Positions 15,063-22,266 are shown, counted from the first letter of the stretch. The stretch is DNA of 33,149 nt from an uncultured Oscillospiraceae bacterium (GCA_944386855.1 CALXCR010000090.1:1-33149), one strand, 5' to 3'. Numbers and translations are program-made. The notes: generated by a model not told the origin, from the letters alone.

Positions 15063-16451
15063 ATGCCCAATATGTCTTTGAAAAAGAACGTCATGCCGAC
15101 GCAGCCGGCGGATGAGAGAAACAAGAATTTTAATGAGGTCGCGCTCGGTTATACGGCGGAGCAGGCAATAGACGAGGCGCAGCGCTGTTTAAACTGCAAA
15201 AATCGTCCTTGCGTGGGAAGCTGCCCGGTAAAGATCCGTATACCCGATTTCATTCAGGAGGTCGCAAAGGGTGACTTTGAGAGCGCGTACCAGATAATCG
15301 CGGAGGAGAGCTCTCTTCCGGCGGTCTGCGGCCGTGTCTGCCCGCAGGAGAGGCAGTGCGAGGGCAAATGCGTCAGAGGTATAAAGGGCGAACCGGTCGG
15401 TATAGGCAGACTTGAGAGATTTGTTGCCGATTACCATAATGCCCATAGCACGGAAAAGGCGGTGCGTCCGCAGTCTAACGGACACAAGGTCGCGGTCATC
15501 GGTTCAGGGCCGTCGGGACTCGCCTGCGCGAGCGATCTCGCGAAAAAAGGCTATGATGTAACGATATTTGAAGCGCTGCATCTTGCCGGAGGCGTCCTCG
15601 TCTACGGTATACCCGAGTTCCGCCTGCCGAAAAGCATAGTACAGAGAGAGATAGACGGCTTAAAGGATCTGGGAGTCAAGATCGAGACGAATGTCGTCAT
15701 CGGCAAAACGCTTTCGATAGATGAACTGAAAGACGAATACGGTTTTGAGGCCGTATTTATCGGCACGGGTGCGGGTCTTCCGCGTTTCATGAATATCCCG
15801 GGCGAGAATTTAAACGGCGTATATTCCGCAAACGAGTTTTTAACAAGGATAAACCTTATGAAAGCGTACAGGACTGACGGGGACACGCCGATATACCATG
15901 GCCACAATGTAGTGGTTGTCGGCGGCGGCAATGTCGCGATGGACGCGGCGCGCTGCGCAAAAAGGCTGGGCGGCGACGTCACGGTCGTATACCGCAGATC
16001 GGAAAAAGAGCTTCCCGCGAGGGCGGAGGAGTATGAACACGCCTTGGAGGAGGGGATAGTGTTCAATTTCCTCACAAATCCCGTCGCGATCAATGGGAAT
16101 GAGAATAGCTGGGTTAAGAGTGTAAAATGCCAGAAGATGCAGCTTTCCGATCCGGACGAATCCGGCAGAGCGCGCGTCCTGCCGATCGAGGGAAGCTTTG
16201 TAGAGATAGAGGCCGATGTCGTAATTATGGCGATAGGAACGTCTCCGAACCCGCTTATAAAGTCGACTACGGAAGGCCTTGAGACTCAGAAATGGGGCGG
16301 CATTATCGTAGAAGAGGAGACGGGCGCTACATCGCGCGAGAACGTGTACGCAGGCGGTGACGCCGTAACGGGTGCAGCCACCGTAATCCTCGCTATGGGC
16401 GCCGGAAAAACGGCCGCCGCGGCGATAGATAAGAAGCTGTCAGGGGAATAA
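15063..16451 (+). CDS. nfnB: NADH-dependent reduced ferredoxin:NADP+ oxidoreductase, large subunit (GltD-like)
   Basis: 462 residues, glutamate-synthase small-chain type. The N-terminal iron-sulfur domain has two Cys sets (42, 45, 50, 54 and 89, 93, 99, 103) for two [4Fe-4S] clusters. The FAD motif GSGPSGL is at 147-153, a second Rossmann motif is VVVVGGGNVAMDAAR with VVYRRSEKELPAR, and the closing FAD motif is NVYAGGDAVTGAATV. It carries the bifurcating FAD of the Nfn complex. AAGGAGA inside the end of nfnA is its ribosome site, so the two are translationally coupled. Annotation as a stand-alone glutamate synthase subunit is unlikely because nfnA is adjacent and no gltB is present. Confidence 0.93.
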   Translation: MPNMSLKKNVMPTQPADERNKNFNEVALGYTAEQAIDEAQRCLNCKNRPCVGSCPVKIRIPDFIQEVAKGDFESAYQIIAEESSLPAVCGRVCPQERQCEGKCVRGIKGEPVGIGRLERFVADYHNAHSTEKAVRPQSNGHKVAVIGSGPSGLACASDLAKKGYDVTIFEALHLAGGVLVYGIPEFRLPKSIVQREIDGLKDLGVKIETNVVIGKTLSIDELKDEYGFEAVFIGTGAGLPRFMNIPGENLNGVYSANEFLTRINLMKAYRTDGDTPIYHGHNVVVVGGGNVAMDAARCAKRLGGDVTVVYRRSEKELPARAEEYEHALEEGIVFNFLTNPVAINGNENSWVKSVKCQKMQLSDPDESGRARVLPIEGSFVEIEADVVIMAIGTSPNPLIKSTTEGLETQKWGGIIVEEETGATSRENVYAGGDAVTGAATVILAMGAGKTAAAAIDKKLSGE

Positions 16452-16465
16452 TGAGATGAATGAAT

Positions 16466-16506
16466 AAAACCGCAGCCTGTAATAGGCTGCGGTTTTACGT
16501 TTTTTC
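16466..16506 (+). terminator. Terminator of the nfn operon
   Basis: A perfect 13-bp stem (16466-16478 with 16484-16496, loop GTAAT), followed by ACGTTTTTTC. Confidence 0.93.
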
Positions 16507-16710
16507 GCCCACAGGCGCGGGATTTGCGACTATTTCTTTTATGTATGCAAAAGAAATGGTCGCCCCAAAGAAAACATAGCGGGGCTTGCGCCCCTGCGAA
16601 AAATAGATATCAAATCAAAGCCCAGCGGAGTGGCTTTGATTTGAAGAGGAGGAGCGACGGAACGGGTGAGCGCCGCGCTTTAGCTCGGCGCGAGCGAAGC
16701 CAAGTCCGCG
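16500..16710. repeat. Hairpin-rich intergenic region, left part
   Basis: Short hairpins follow one another: TTCTTTT 16534-16540/16549-16555, GGGGC 16581-16585/16590-16594, a perfect 13-bp stem 16610-16622/16632-16644 with a 9-nt loop, and CGCCG 16671-16675/16686-16690. The run TGCAAAAGAAATGGT (16546-16560) is nearly repeated at 16942-16955. No gene is seen. Confidence 0.6.
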
Positions 16711-16732
16711 ACGACGATGCTACGCGTGCCTA

Positions 16733-16840
16733 ATTACGACATGGACAAAGCCACATAAGACAGATGTTACGGGCGACGATAATCTGTACTATAACTTCAC
16801 GGACATACCCGCAACCGTGTATGTGCGTAGTTGCCAATAA
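16733..16840 (+). pseudogene. Possible gene remnant (36 codons, no start)
   Basis: An open stretch ending at TAA 16838-16840 reads ITTWTKPHKTDVTGDDN, then LYYNFTDIPATVYVRSCQ. Its composition looks like natural protein and unlike the hairpin DNA around it. It has no start codon or ribosome site and is flanked by repeats. It could be the surviving end of a gene broken by the repeat element, or chance. Confidence 0.2.
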
Positions 16841-16883
16841 CAAACCGGCACAATGTATCCACATCGGGCGTTATGGGGGAATT

Positions 16884-17200
16884 TCAAGGGGGCTCTCCCC
16901 CTTGACGCCCTTTTCTTTGGGTTACCGTTTCTTTTGGGCGCGCAAAAGAAATGGTAACAAAACGTTGCGCTTGGCGCAACAAATCCCCGCCGCTTGGCGG
17001 CGGTAAGCCCCCGCCCACGCAGTGGGCGGAAAGTATGTCGCACTTGCGGCAAATGCCCTTTTGCATACGCAAAATAAATGGTAACAAAACTCCGCCGCTT
17101 TGGCGGCGGCAAGTTCGCGCCTGCGGAGCAGGCGGGACACCCCTGCGATGGGTGCAAAAACAGATATCGCCAAAGCGGCGACAAAGCACCGCTTTGGCGA
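16884..17200. repeat. Chain of eleven short hairpins (hairpin-chain repeat, copy 2)
   Basis: Back-to-back stems: 16884-16892/16897-16905; 16921-16935/16944-16958 (15 bp, one G-U); 16964-16970/16974-16980; 16987-16993/16997-17003; 17011-17018/17022-17029; 17037-17041/17046-17050; 17059-17064/17069-17074; 17092-17098/17103-17109; 17118-17124/17128-17134; 17138-17142/17150-17154; 17167-17178/17189-17200 (12 bp perfect). Loops are mostly 3-8 bases and spacers mostly 6-18. On the minus strand the last stem is followed by TATCTGTTTTTGC and can terminate the isomerase gene. GGTAACAAAAC occurs twice (16953, 17080). Confidence 0.85.
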
Positions 17201-17212
17201 CACGTCAGAAGA

Positions 17213-18085
17213 TCACATTCTGTCTTTGTAGCCCATTGCGCACAGGTTATCGTAATCGGTCTGAAGTATCTCGAACTCAGAGCGGCCGTAGTGCTGATCC
17301 TGCTCTAAGAATATGTACTCTGCGCCGACGTCGTCGCCCGCTGAGATGATGCCGGGGATATCGAGGTTGCCCTCACCGGCTTCCGCGAACTCGATGAGGT
17401 TTATGAGAGGATTGCCGTTGAGTTTAGCGCGGTTTTCCGGCGTAAACATATCCCAGTCGACCTTGCCGACGCGGAAGTCCTTGAGATGCAGTATGGCGAT
17501 CCTGCCCTCAGCGCCGAATTCGCGTATAAGGCGCTCTGAATCGAGACCGCCGGCCTGTATCCAGTATGTACAGAGCTCAAATTTCAGTTCCGTTGACGCG
17601 TCCTTTAAAATGCGCATGCCCACCTTGCCGTTGTGCTTGGCGTATTCATAGTTGTGCGGGTGATACGAGTAGTCGAGGCCCGCTGCCGCGAGCCGTTTTG
17701 AGGCCTCGTCCATCCTTGCGGCATAGGCTTTTATATTCTCCTCGGACGAGAAGTCCTCCGTGCCGATGCAGAATGTGCGGCAGTGCTTGCAGCCGAGTGT
17801 GTTGCACGCTTCGACTATCTGCTCGAGGTCATCTCTCACGTTCATTTTGCGCACGCCGTCAGGTCCGAGCGGCTGCGGCTCGACGTCGACAGAGACGGCG
17901 CAGACCTGAATGCCGAAATCATCCTGAGCGCGCTTAAATTCTTTTACGTTTTCAGGAGTCAGTCCGATCTGCGATATCTCAATATAATGATAGCCCATAT
18001 CCGCGACCTTGCGCATGGTTTCATAAATACCGATCTCAGCGATGGACTCCTTTAAAAGCGGAGTGTTTACACCGATTTTCAACAT
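17213..18085 (-). CDS. Sugar phosphate isomerase/epimerase-like TIM-barrel protein
   Basis: 290 residues of the AP-endonuclease-2/xylose-isomerase-like barrel family (IolE/hydroxypyruvate-isomerase type). Typical strand-end residues are seen: YHYIEISQ (Glu near strand 2), KHCRTFCIG, YSYHPHNYEY (His-x-His), LKFELCTYWIQAGG (Glu/Asp metal-site strand), RIAILHLKDF (His and Asp) and EYIFLEQDQ (last Glu). These suggest a divalent-metal site acting on a sugar or sugar acid. AAAGGAAAGG precedes the ATG. No sugar transporter or kinase is adjacent, so the substrate is open. It is divergent from the cupin operon. Confidence 0.9.
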   Translation of the reverse strand: MLKIGVNTPLLKESIAEIGIYETMRKVADMGYHYIEISQIGLTPENVKEFKRAQDDFGIQVCAVSVDVEPQPLGPDGVRKMNVRDDLEQIVEACNTLGCKHCRTFCIGTEDFSSEENIKAYAARMDEASKRLAAAGLDYSYHPHNYEYAKHNGKVGMRILKDASTELKFELCTYWIQAGGLDSERLIREFGAEGRIAILHLKDFRVGKVDWDMFTPENRAKLNGNPLINLIEFAEAGEGNLDIPGIISAGDDVGAEYIFLEQDQHYGRSEFEILQTDYDNLCAMGYKDRM

Positions 18086-18122
18086 TTTGTTAGACCTTTC
18101 CTTTCTTAAAACTGATAATAAT

Positions 18123-18150
18123 AGTTTATCAAACGTGTTTATAAAGTCAA
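18123..18150 (-). promoter_or_regulatory. Promoter of the isomerase-like gene
   Basis: On the minus strand TTGACT (18150-18145), a 16-bp spacer, then TAAACT (18128-18123). The -10 is imperfect. Confidence 0.5.
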
Positions 18151-18186
18151 GCGGTCAGGTGAAAAAATTTTAAATTTTTTGTAATA

Positions 18187-18214
18187 TTGCGTTTTAAAAA
18201 AAGCATGATAGAAT
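18187..18214 (+). promoter_or_regulatory. Promoter of the cupin-zinc-ribbon-cysK operon
   Basis: TTGCGT (18187-18192), 16-bp spacer, TAGAAT (18209-18214) with an extended TG at 18206-18207. The start would be near 18221, just before the GGAGG ribosome site. Confidence 0.6.
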
Positions 18215-18238
18215 AGAAGAAAAACGGAGGCATAAGAT

Positions 18239-18568
18239 ATGATAATAGACTTTAAAAACATGGAGCAGAGTGTGATACCGAATTTTTACGGCGGCGAAAA
18301 AGAGACCTGTGCAAAAATGTACTCAGACGATTTCAACAGAGTCCTTGTAGGGAAACTCGATCCCGGCGCGTCGATCGGTTATCATCAGCATTCTACCAGC
18401 AGCGAGATAATATACATATTACAGGGCAGCGGCAAGGTACTTATAGAGGGAGAATACGAGCCTGTTTCGGCGGGCGAGTGCCACTACTGCAAAAAGGGGC
18501 AGTCGCACAGCCTGATAAACAGCGGCGAGGAAGAGCTTGTTTTCTTTGCGGTAGTGCCGCAGCAGTGA
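18239..18568 (+). CDS. Small cupin-domain protein
   Basis: 109 residues, a single cupin barrel. Motif 1 is GYHQHSTSSEIIYILQGSGK (His-x-His and Glu, metal ligands). Motif 2 is GECHYCKKGQSHSLIN (third His). Single-domain cupins bind a metal and either catalyse small-molecule reactions or sense ligands; the sequence does not say which. CGGAGG at 18225-18230 precedes the ATG. It is the first of three closely spaced genes, with the zinc-ribbon membrane protein 25 bases on and cysK after that, so a link with cysteine or metal metabolism is possible but unproven. Confidence 0.9.
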   Translation: MIIDFKNMEQSVIPNFYGGEKETCAKMYSDDFNRVLVGKLDPGASIGYHQHSTSSEIIYILQGSGKVLIEGEYEPVSAGECHYCKKGQSHSLINSGEEELVFFAVVPQQ

Positions 18569-18593
18569 GACAAGTGCAGAGAGGAGAAAAAAT

Positions 18594-19070
18594 ATGGCAA
18601 TCTGTTCAAAATGCGGAAACTATATGCCCGACGATGCCACCGTTTGCACCGTCTGCGGCTACAGAAAGCCCTATGAGGAGCAGGGCGAGACACATTCTTA
18701 CACATACAGTTACGGCGCGGACAACGGAAACTACGAAGCCGGTCACGGGTATTACAATCAGTACGGTCAACAAACATACGATAATACGCCGCCGAGTATT
18801 CTTTGGTACATAGGGATGACGGTTCTTTTTTCACTGCCGGTCATCGGCCTGATAGCCGCGTTTGTGACGGTGTTCGCCGTCGGCAGCAACAGGGCAAAGC
18901 GCAATTTCGCGATAGCGAACCTCATTTTAAAGGCGATAGCGCTCGTGCTCGGAATAATCGCCTGGACGAGTTTCGTCGGCGTTATATCGCGGCTTCCGTG
19001 GGGAGAATGGTGGCATGAATACGGCGGGAGTATAACGGCTATGATCGACGCCGTAAAAGCGGTAATTTAG
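18594..19070 (+). CDS. Zinc-ribbon membrane protein
   Basis: 158 residues. An N-terminal zinc ribbon (Cys4, 7, 18, 21) is followed by a Tyr/Gly/Asn-rich linker (~30-66) and two predicted membrane helices (~69-97 and ~104-130). With the ribbon cytoplasmic, the C-terminus would also be inside. GAGAGGAG precedes the ATG. It resembles the small zinc-ribbon membrane proteins at 23948 and 27496, so this genome uses the design repeatedly. Function unknown. It is co-directional with the cupin and cysK, with gaps under 30 bases. Confidence 0.85.
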   Translation: MAICSKCGNYMPDDATVCTVCGYRKPYEEQGETHSYTYSYGADNGNYEAGHGYYNQYGQQTYDNTPPSILWYIGMTVLFSLPVIGLIAAFVTVFAVGSNRAKRNFAIANLILKAIALVLGIIAWTSFVGVISRLPWGEWWHEYGGSITAMIDAVKAVI

Positions 19071-19097
19071 ACTTTTAGACAGGAGATGGCATAAAAT

Positions 19098-20018
19098 ATG
19101 ATATATAACAGCGCGGCGGCGCTCGTCGGAAAGACGCCGCTTGTAAAACTTGGCGGATATATGAAAAAATATGCGCTTGACGCGGAGATTGTTGCAAAAC
19201 TTGAGAGTTTTAATCCCGCCGGAAGCGCAAAGGACAGGGTGGCAAAGAGGATGCTCGACGCCGCCGAGGAGAAAGGGCTTATAAAGCCGGGTGCTACGAT
19301 AATAGAGCCGACAAGCGGCAACACGGGCATAGGGCTTGCTTCCGCCTGCGCCGTAAGGGGATACCGCGCGATAATCGTAATGCCGGATACGATGACGGTG
19401 GAACGCAGGCTTCTCATGGCGGCGTACGGCGCTGAGGTCGTACTGACGGACGGCAGTCTCGGCATGGCGGGGAGCATCAAAAAGGCTGAGGAACTCGCCG
19501 CCGGGATCGAGGGCAGTTTCATTCCGGATCAGTTTTCAAACCCGGCGAACGCCGAGGCGCACTATATGACGACGGGACCCGAGATATGGGAAGATACGGA
19601 CGGAAACGTCGATATCTTTGTCGCCGGGATAGGTACCGGAGGGACGATAACGGGCGTCGGCCGATATCTCAAAGAGAGAGATAAAAGCATAAAAATTGTC
19701 GGCGTCGAGCCTGCGGAGTCGCCGCTTCTGACAAAGGGCGTCGCCGGAAGCCACGGCATACAGGGCATCGGGGCGAATTTTGTGCCGGAGGTGCTCGACC
19801 TTTCGGTGTGCGACGAGATAATGGCTGTGAAGACGGACGACGCGTTTGAGACTGCGCGCGAGGTCGCAAAGACCGAGGGCTTTCTCGCCGGTATATCGTC
19901 GGGAGCCGCGCTTTATGCAGCGCGCGCCCTCGCCGCCCGTCCGGAGAATGCCGGAAAGCGTATCGTCGTGCTCATGCCGGACAGCGGCGAGAGGTATCTC
20001 ACGGCGGGGCTCTACTAG
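19098..20018 (+). CDS. cysK: Cysteine synthase A (O-acetylserine sulfhydrylase)
   Basis: 306 residues, the usual CysK length. The PLP lysine is Lys45 in NPAGSAKDR. The substrate loop is TSGNTGIG (72-79) and the PLP phosphate-binding loop GTGGT (179-183). GISSGAA and MPDSGERYL are the conserved C-terminal phrases. It makes cysteine from O-acetylserine and sulfide in the cytosol. AGGAG at 19081-19085 is 12 bases from the ATG, a wide gap, but no better start exists. No serine acetyltransferase gene (cysE) is in the window. Cystathionine beta-synthase-like activity is a less likely alternative. Confidence 0.95.
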   Translation: MIYNSAAALVGKTPLVKLGGYMKKYALDAEIVAKLESFNPAGSAKDRVAKRMLDAAEEKGLIKPGATIIEPTSGNTGIGLASACAVRGYRAIIVMPDTMTVERRLLMAAYGAEVVLTDGSLGMAGSIKKAEELAAGIEGSFIPDQFSNPANAEAHYMTTGPEIWEDTDGNVDIFVAGIGTGGTITGVGRYLKERDKSIKIVGVEPAESPLLTKGVAGSHGIQGIGANFVPEVLDLSVCDEIMAVKTDDAFETAREVAKTEGFLAGISSGAALYAARALAARPENAGKRIVVLMPDSGERYLTAGLY

Positions 20019-20099
20019 ATTAGCGCCTGCGCCTGTGAGTGAGATAATTTTCTATGGAGCACACGACAAAACTAGTGTTTTTTCGACAAAATCTCCTAT

Positions 20100-20249
20100 T
20101 TACATTCGGCGGACAGGGCTGTATTATTAAATTACAGCTTATCCAATGGCATGAGGATGCCCAAGTCTTTACTTAAAGACTGTAAGCTCATATCTTTATC
20201 CCACAACCCTTTTTTTGGCGGACTGATCCCTCAGTCCGCCGCTTTTTTT
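20100..20249 (+). ncRNA. Candidate structured RNA ending in a strong terminator
   Basis: Between convergent cysK and yabR lie hairpins GCTGTA 20118-20123/20133-20138, GGCAT 20148-20152/20157-20161 and AGTCTTTA 20164-20171/20174-20181, plus a closing pair AGCTTA 20136-20141/20183-20188 that competes with the first stem. The terminator at 20217-20249 follows. It could be an independent small RNA or simply the cysK 3' region. I see no good promoter and no match to a family I know. Confidence 0.3.
20217..20249 (+). terminator. Terminator downstream of cysK
   Basis: A perfect 10-bp stem (20217-20226 with 20231-20240, loop TCCC), followed by GCTTTTTTT. It lies 200 bases after the cysK stop, far for that gene. 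Confidence 0.93.
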
Positions 20250-20271
20250 GCGCGAAACCCGCGCCTGCGGC

Positions 20272-20306
20272 CGAAAAAAGCCCCCTTAAGCCGGTTTGGG
20301 CTTAAA
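20272..20306 (-). terminator. Terminator of the yabP-yabR operon
   Basis: On the minus strand a 7-bp stem (20305-20299 with 20292-20286) is followed by GGGGGC and a T-run (complement of A6 at 20274-20279). It lies about 135 bases past the yabR stop. The stretch 20307-20439 shows no gene. Confidence 0.75.
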
Positions 20307-20439
20307 GGAGCTGATAGGCATATTTGATTGTATCGCCGTGCGATTTATGCGGTTTAAGGCGGTATGCAATGCGCCGTGGTGAGATAGAGTTTAAACGATG
20401 TCCGCGGCAGATTTCAATTGCTGCACGCCGCGAAAGGCC

Positions 20440-20946
20440 TTACCCGCGCGAGCGGCGGCGTGTCCTCCTGTCGGAGAACAGGCCTGATATTTTACTGTCG
20501 GAATCTTTCATGAAGCGCTTTAACTTGTCCTCAAACATCTCGTCCGCCGACTTTGCCGGGGTCGCCTCTGAAGCTGCCTCGGGCCGCTGTATAACTGTCT
20601 GGCTTGACGACGCGCCGGAATATACGGATTCCGACCCCGCAGATCTGGCCGTATACGCTGGCTTTTGCGGAGCGTTTTCGTACCGTGACGTCATATCTCG
20701 CCGCTCTCCCGCCGGGAGCGCCTGCTTGATCGACAGGTTTACACGACCGGCATCGTCGATGCTGATGACCTTGACCGAGACCTCCTGCCCCTCTTTCAAA
20801 AAGTCGGACACATTGCTTACAAAAGAGTTCGCGATCTCGGAAATGTGCACAAGACCGGATCTGCCGGGCGCCACGGAAACGAACGCGCCGAACTTCGCGA
20901 TAGATGTGACCTTACCGGTCAGGACAGAGCCAACTTCAAATTCCAT
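20440..20946 (-). CDS. yabR: S1-domain RNA-binding protein, YabR type
   Basis: 168 residues. One S1 domain fills residues 1-75 (GSVLTGKVTSIAKFGAFVSV, GLVHISEIA, GQEVSVKVISID, RVNLSIKQA). A low-complexity Ser/Ala/Gln linker follows, then a Lys/Arg-rich end (DRRTRRRSRG) suited to binding RNA. Directly downstream of divIC, as in Bacillus (divIC-yabR), which supports the name. The role is general RNA binding in the cytosol; targets are unknown. The nearest purine-rich site (GAGAGG) is unusually far, ~15 bases, from the ATG. Confidence 0.88.
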   Translation of the reverse strand: MEFEVGSVLTGKVTSIAKFGAFVSVAPGRSGLVHISEIANSFVSNVSDFLKEGQEVSVKVISIDDAGRVNLSIKQALPAGERRDMTSRYENAPQKPAYTARSAGSESVYSGASSSQTVIQRPEAASEATPAKSADEMFEDKLKRFMKDSDSKISGLFSDRRTRRRSRG

Positions 20947-20990
20947 AATGAACAGATTTTTCCTCTCATTCGTTAAAATGTATTTAATTT

Positions 20991-21263
20991 CTAATCTACC
21001 TGAAAGATCTCCTCATTCGGATAAACAAGACCGAGCTTGTCACGGGCTATGTCCTCTATAACAGAAGGATCATCGCTGTTGTCGGCTGCATATTCAAGCT
21101 CGGCGTTCTCGGCGTTTTGAGCGTCTACCTCGTCCTGAACGCGAGCCATCTCCGCCTTTGCGGCGTTTATGTCCGAATAAAGTCCCGACAGCGTGGAAAC
21201 CGCGTAGACCAGCATTATCACTACTATAACTTTCGTAAGTATACCTGCCCGTTTCAGCTTCAA
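20991..21263 (-). CDS. divIC: Septum formation initiator DivIC/FtsL-type protein
   Basis: 90 residues: a short cytoplasmic Lys/Arg-rich start, one membrane helix (~8-28), then a heptad-like coiled coil (SDINAAKAEMARVQDEVDAQ) and the family end IEDIARDKLGLVYPNEEIF. It acts at the division septum with FtsL and DivIB. The start is TTG (21263-21261), with AAAGGGGCGGG as ribosome site; no ATG or GTG fits. The upstream yabQ frame runs 170 bases into this gene in another phase, which is unusual. The protein itself is convincing from length and motifs. Confidence 0.88.
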   Translation of the reverse strand: MKLKRAGILTKVIVVIMLVYAVSTLSGLYSDINAAKAEMARVQDEVDAQNAENAELEYAADNSDDPSVIEDIARDKLGLVYPNEEIFQVD

Positions 21264-21759
21264 TGCGTCCCGCCCCTTTCCTTAGATTATCAGATGTTTT
21301 TTTGGCACGCTTTCTTTTAAGAAAATGAGCTTCTCTTATTATACGATGTTTGATCCGATTGTGGAAGAGTTTTTTTAAAAAATTCAAGAATCTTTTTGCA
21401 ATCTTTACACAAAACGCGGCAGGATATGCTATAAGACCGGCGAGAAAGAACACTCCGCCCACTAAAGCGCGGCATAGGGCAAAACCGGCAAAGCTGAAAA
21501 ACTCAATATACATAAAAAATCCTATGCCGGCTGCGGCGAGCGCAAAAAGGCGCTGCCGTCCGCCGAGAACGCTCATGCCGAAGAGGAATGCCGAGAACGC
21601 GCAGATTATCCAAAACAGCGCGTCGAGTACGGCAGTGAACGAGGCGGAGGGGAAGCGGCGTCGCAGCGCGCGGAAAAAATCGTACAGCAAACCGGCGCAT
21701 ATGCCGAGGACGATCGCCGCGACGGCCTGACGCGCCTGCAGTATTATGCTTATCTCCAT
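21094..21759 (-). CDS. yabQ: Sporulation protein YabQ, with suspicious overlapping tail
   Basis: The first ~150 residues fit YabQ, the membrane protein needed for spore cortex formation: four hydrophobic helices (~10-30, 44-62, 70-92, 94-118) then a basic stretch. From residue ~166 the frame runs inside divIC and becomes Arg/Gly/Ser-rich (ending GRGRRSKRRERRA), as out-of-frame reading does. An A7 tract in the mRNA (21303-21297) lies just before the divIC ribosome site. Shifting frame by one base either way there meets a stop within a few codons. The true end may therefore be near 21285-21290, by an assembly indel, a natural frameshift or transcript slippage. The start is 2 bases after the yabP stop with no strong ribosome site, so coupling is likely. 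Confidence 0.75.
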   Translation of the reverse strand: MEISIILQARQAVAAIVLGICAGLLYDFFRALRRRFPSASFTAVLDALFWIICAFSAFLFGMSVLGGRQRLFALAAAGIGFFMYIEFFSFAGFALCRALVGGVFFLAGLIAYPAAFCVKIAKRFLNFLKKLFHNRIKHRIIREAHFLKRKRAKKTSDNLRKGAGRIEAETGRYTYESYSSDNAGLRGFHAVGTLFGHKRRKGGDGSRSGRGRRSKRRERRA

Positions 21760-21761
21760 GA

Positions 21762-22049
21762 CTAGCGAAACAGACGCGAGAAAAACCCGCCTGACGACGG
21801 CTCATCAGTCTCATAGTCAAGCCCCGTGACGAATCCGTGTGCGTGTACCTCGCCGGTGTCGAGACTGAAGCGCTCCATGCGGAAGTCGCTGCCGCGCACC
21901 GACAGCGTCCCGCGTACAGTCTCTAAAACTATCTCGTCTTCGTCAAATCGCGATACCTCCAGAACACCGGTTACAATCAGATGTTTGCGACCCTCAATAG
22001 TTACGTTTTGTAACGCATTTTCCGACAAATTGTTATCATCAAAGCCCAT
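21762..22049 (-). CDS. yabP: Sporulation protein YabP
   Basis: 95 residues, the usual YabP length, with the family's repeating beta pattern (NVTIEGRKHLIVTGVLEVSR, then DEIVLETVRGTLSVRGSDFR and ERFSLDTGEVHAHG). YabP is needed for spore cortex formation and sits in the mother-cell membrane region with YabQ. GGGAGG eight bases upstream fixes the ATG at 22049. First gene of yabP-yabQ-divIC-yabR. The usual upstream S4-domain gene (yabO/hslR) is absent, and a G5/M23 peptidase gene is divergent instead. Confidence 0.92.
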   Translation of the reverse strand: MGFDDNNLSENALQNVTIEGRKHLIVTGVLEVSRFDEDEIVLETVRGTLSVRGSDFRMERFSLDTGEVHAHGFVTGLDYETDEPSSGGFFSRLFR

Positions 22050-22149
22050 TCATAAAGCCTCCCGAGTATGGTATATATAAAAAATATTCACAAAAAAGGC
22101 AAAAAATGCCGCGATTTACGTCGATTTTACGAAAAGTGGGAAAAAAGGG

Positions 22150-22178
22150 TTGACAAACCGAACGGAAACAACTATTAT
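22150..22178 (+). promoter_or_regulatory. Sigma-A promoter of the G5/M23 peptidase gene
   Basis: Consensus TTGACA (22150-22155), exact 17-bp spacer, TATTAT (22173-22178). Start near 22185. Confidence 0.88.
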
Positions 22179-22184
22179 ACCAAT

Positions 22185-22201
22185 TGTAACCGCTTTGTAA
22201 C
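22185..22201 (+). promoter_or_regulatory. WalR/YycF-type box
   Basis: TGTAAC-CGCTT-TGTAAC is a perfect match to the known WalR consensus, two TGTWAH hexamers separated by five bases. It starts at about +1, directly downstream of the -10, where bound regulator would be expected to repress. A further inverted TTACAA is at 22207-22212. Confidence 0.65.
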
Positions 22202-22266
22202 CATTTTTACAATCCCTGTTACCACGACAAGGGAGAGTGATGTTTCAGAGTGTATCAGGAGGATTT

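Noticed and set aside
15063..16451. Glutamate synthase small subunit (gltD)
   Set aside because: No large subunit gene is adjacent. The nfnA gene with its Asp-Cys3 cluster motif lies one base upstream, so NfnB is the better reading.
16884..17200. CRISPR array or integron attC array
   Set aside because: The hairpins differ from each other in sequence and spacing, so there is no constant repeat with unique spacers. No cas or integrase gene is present, and GTTACC/GGTAAC is only one stem among many.
20324..21061. 245-codon plus-strand frame opposite yabR
   Set aside because: yabR in the other strand has a clear S1 domain and operon context. The plus frame has no domain or ribosome site.
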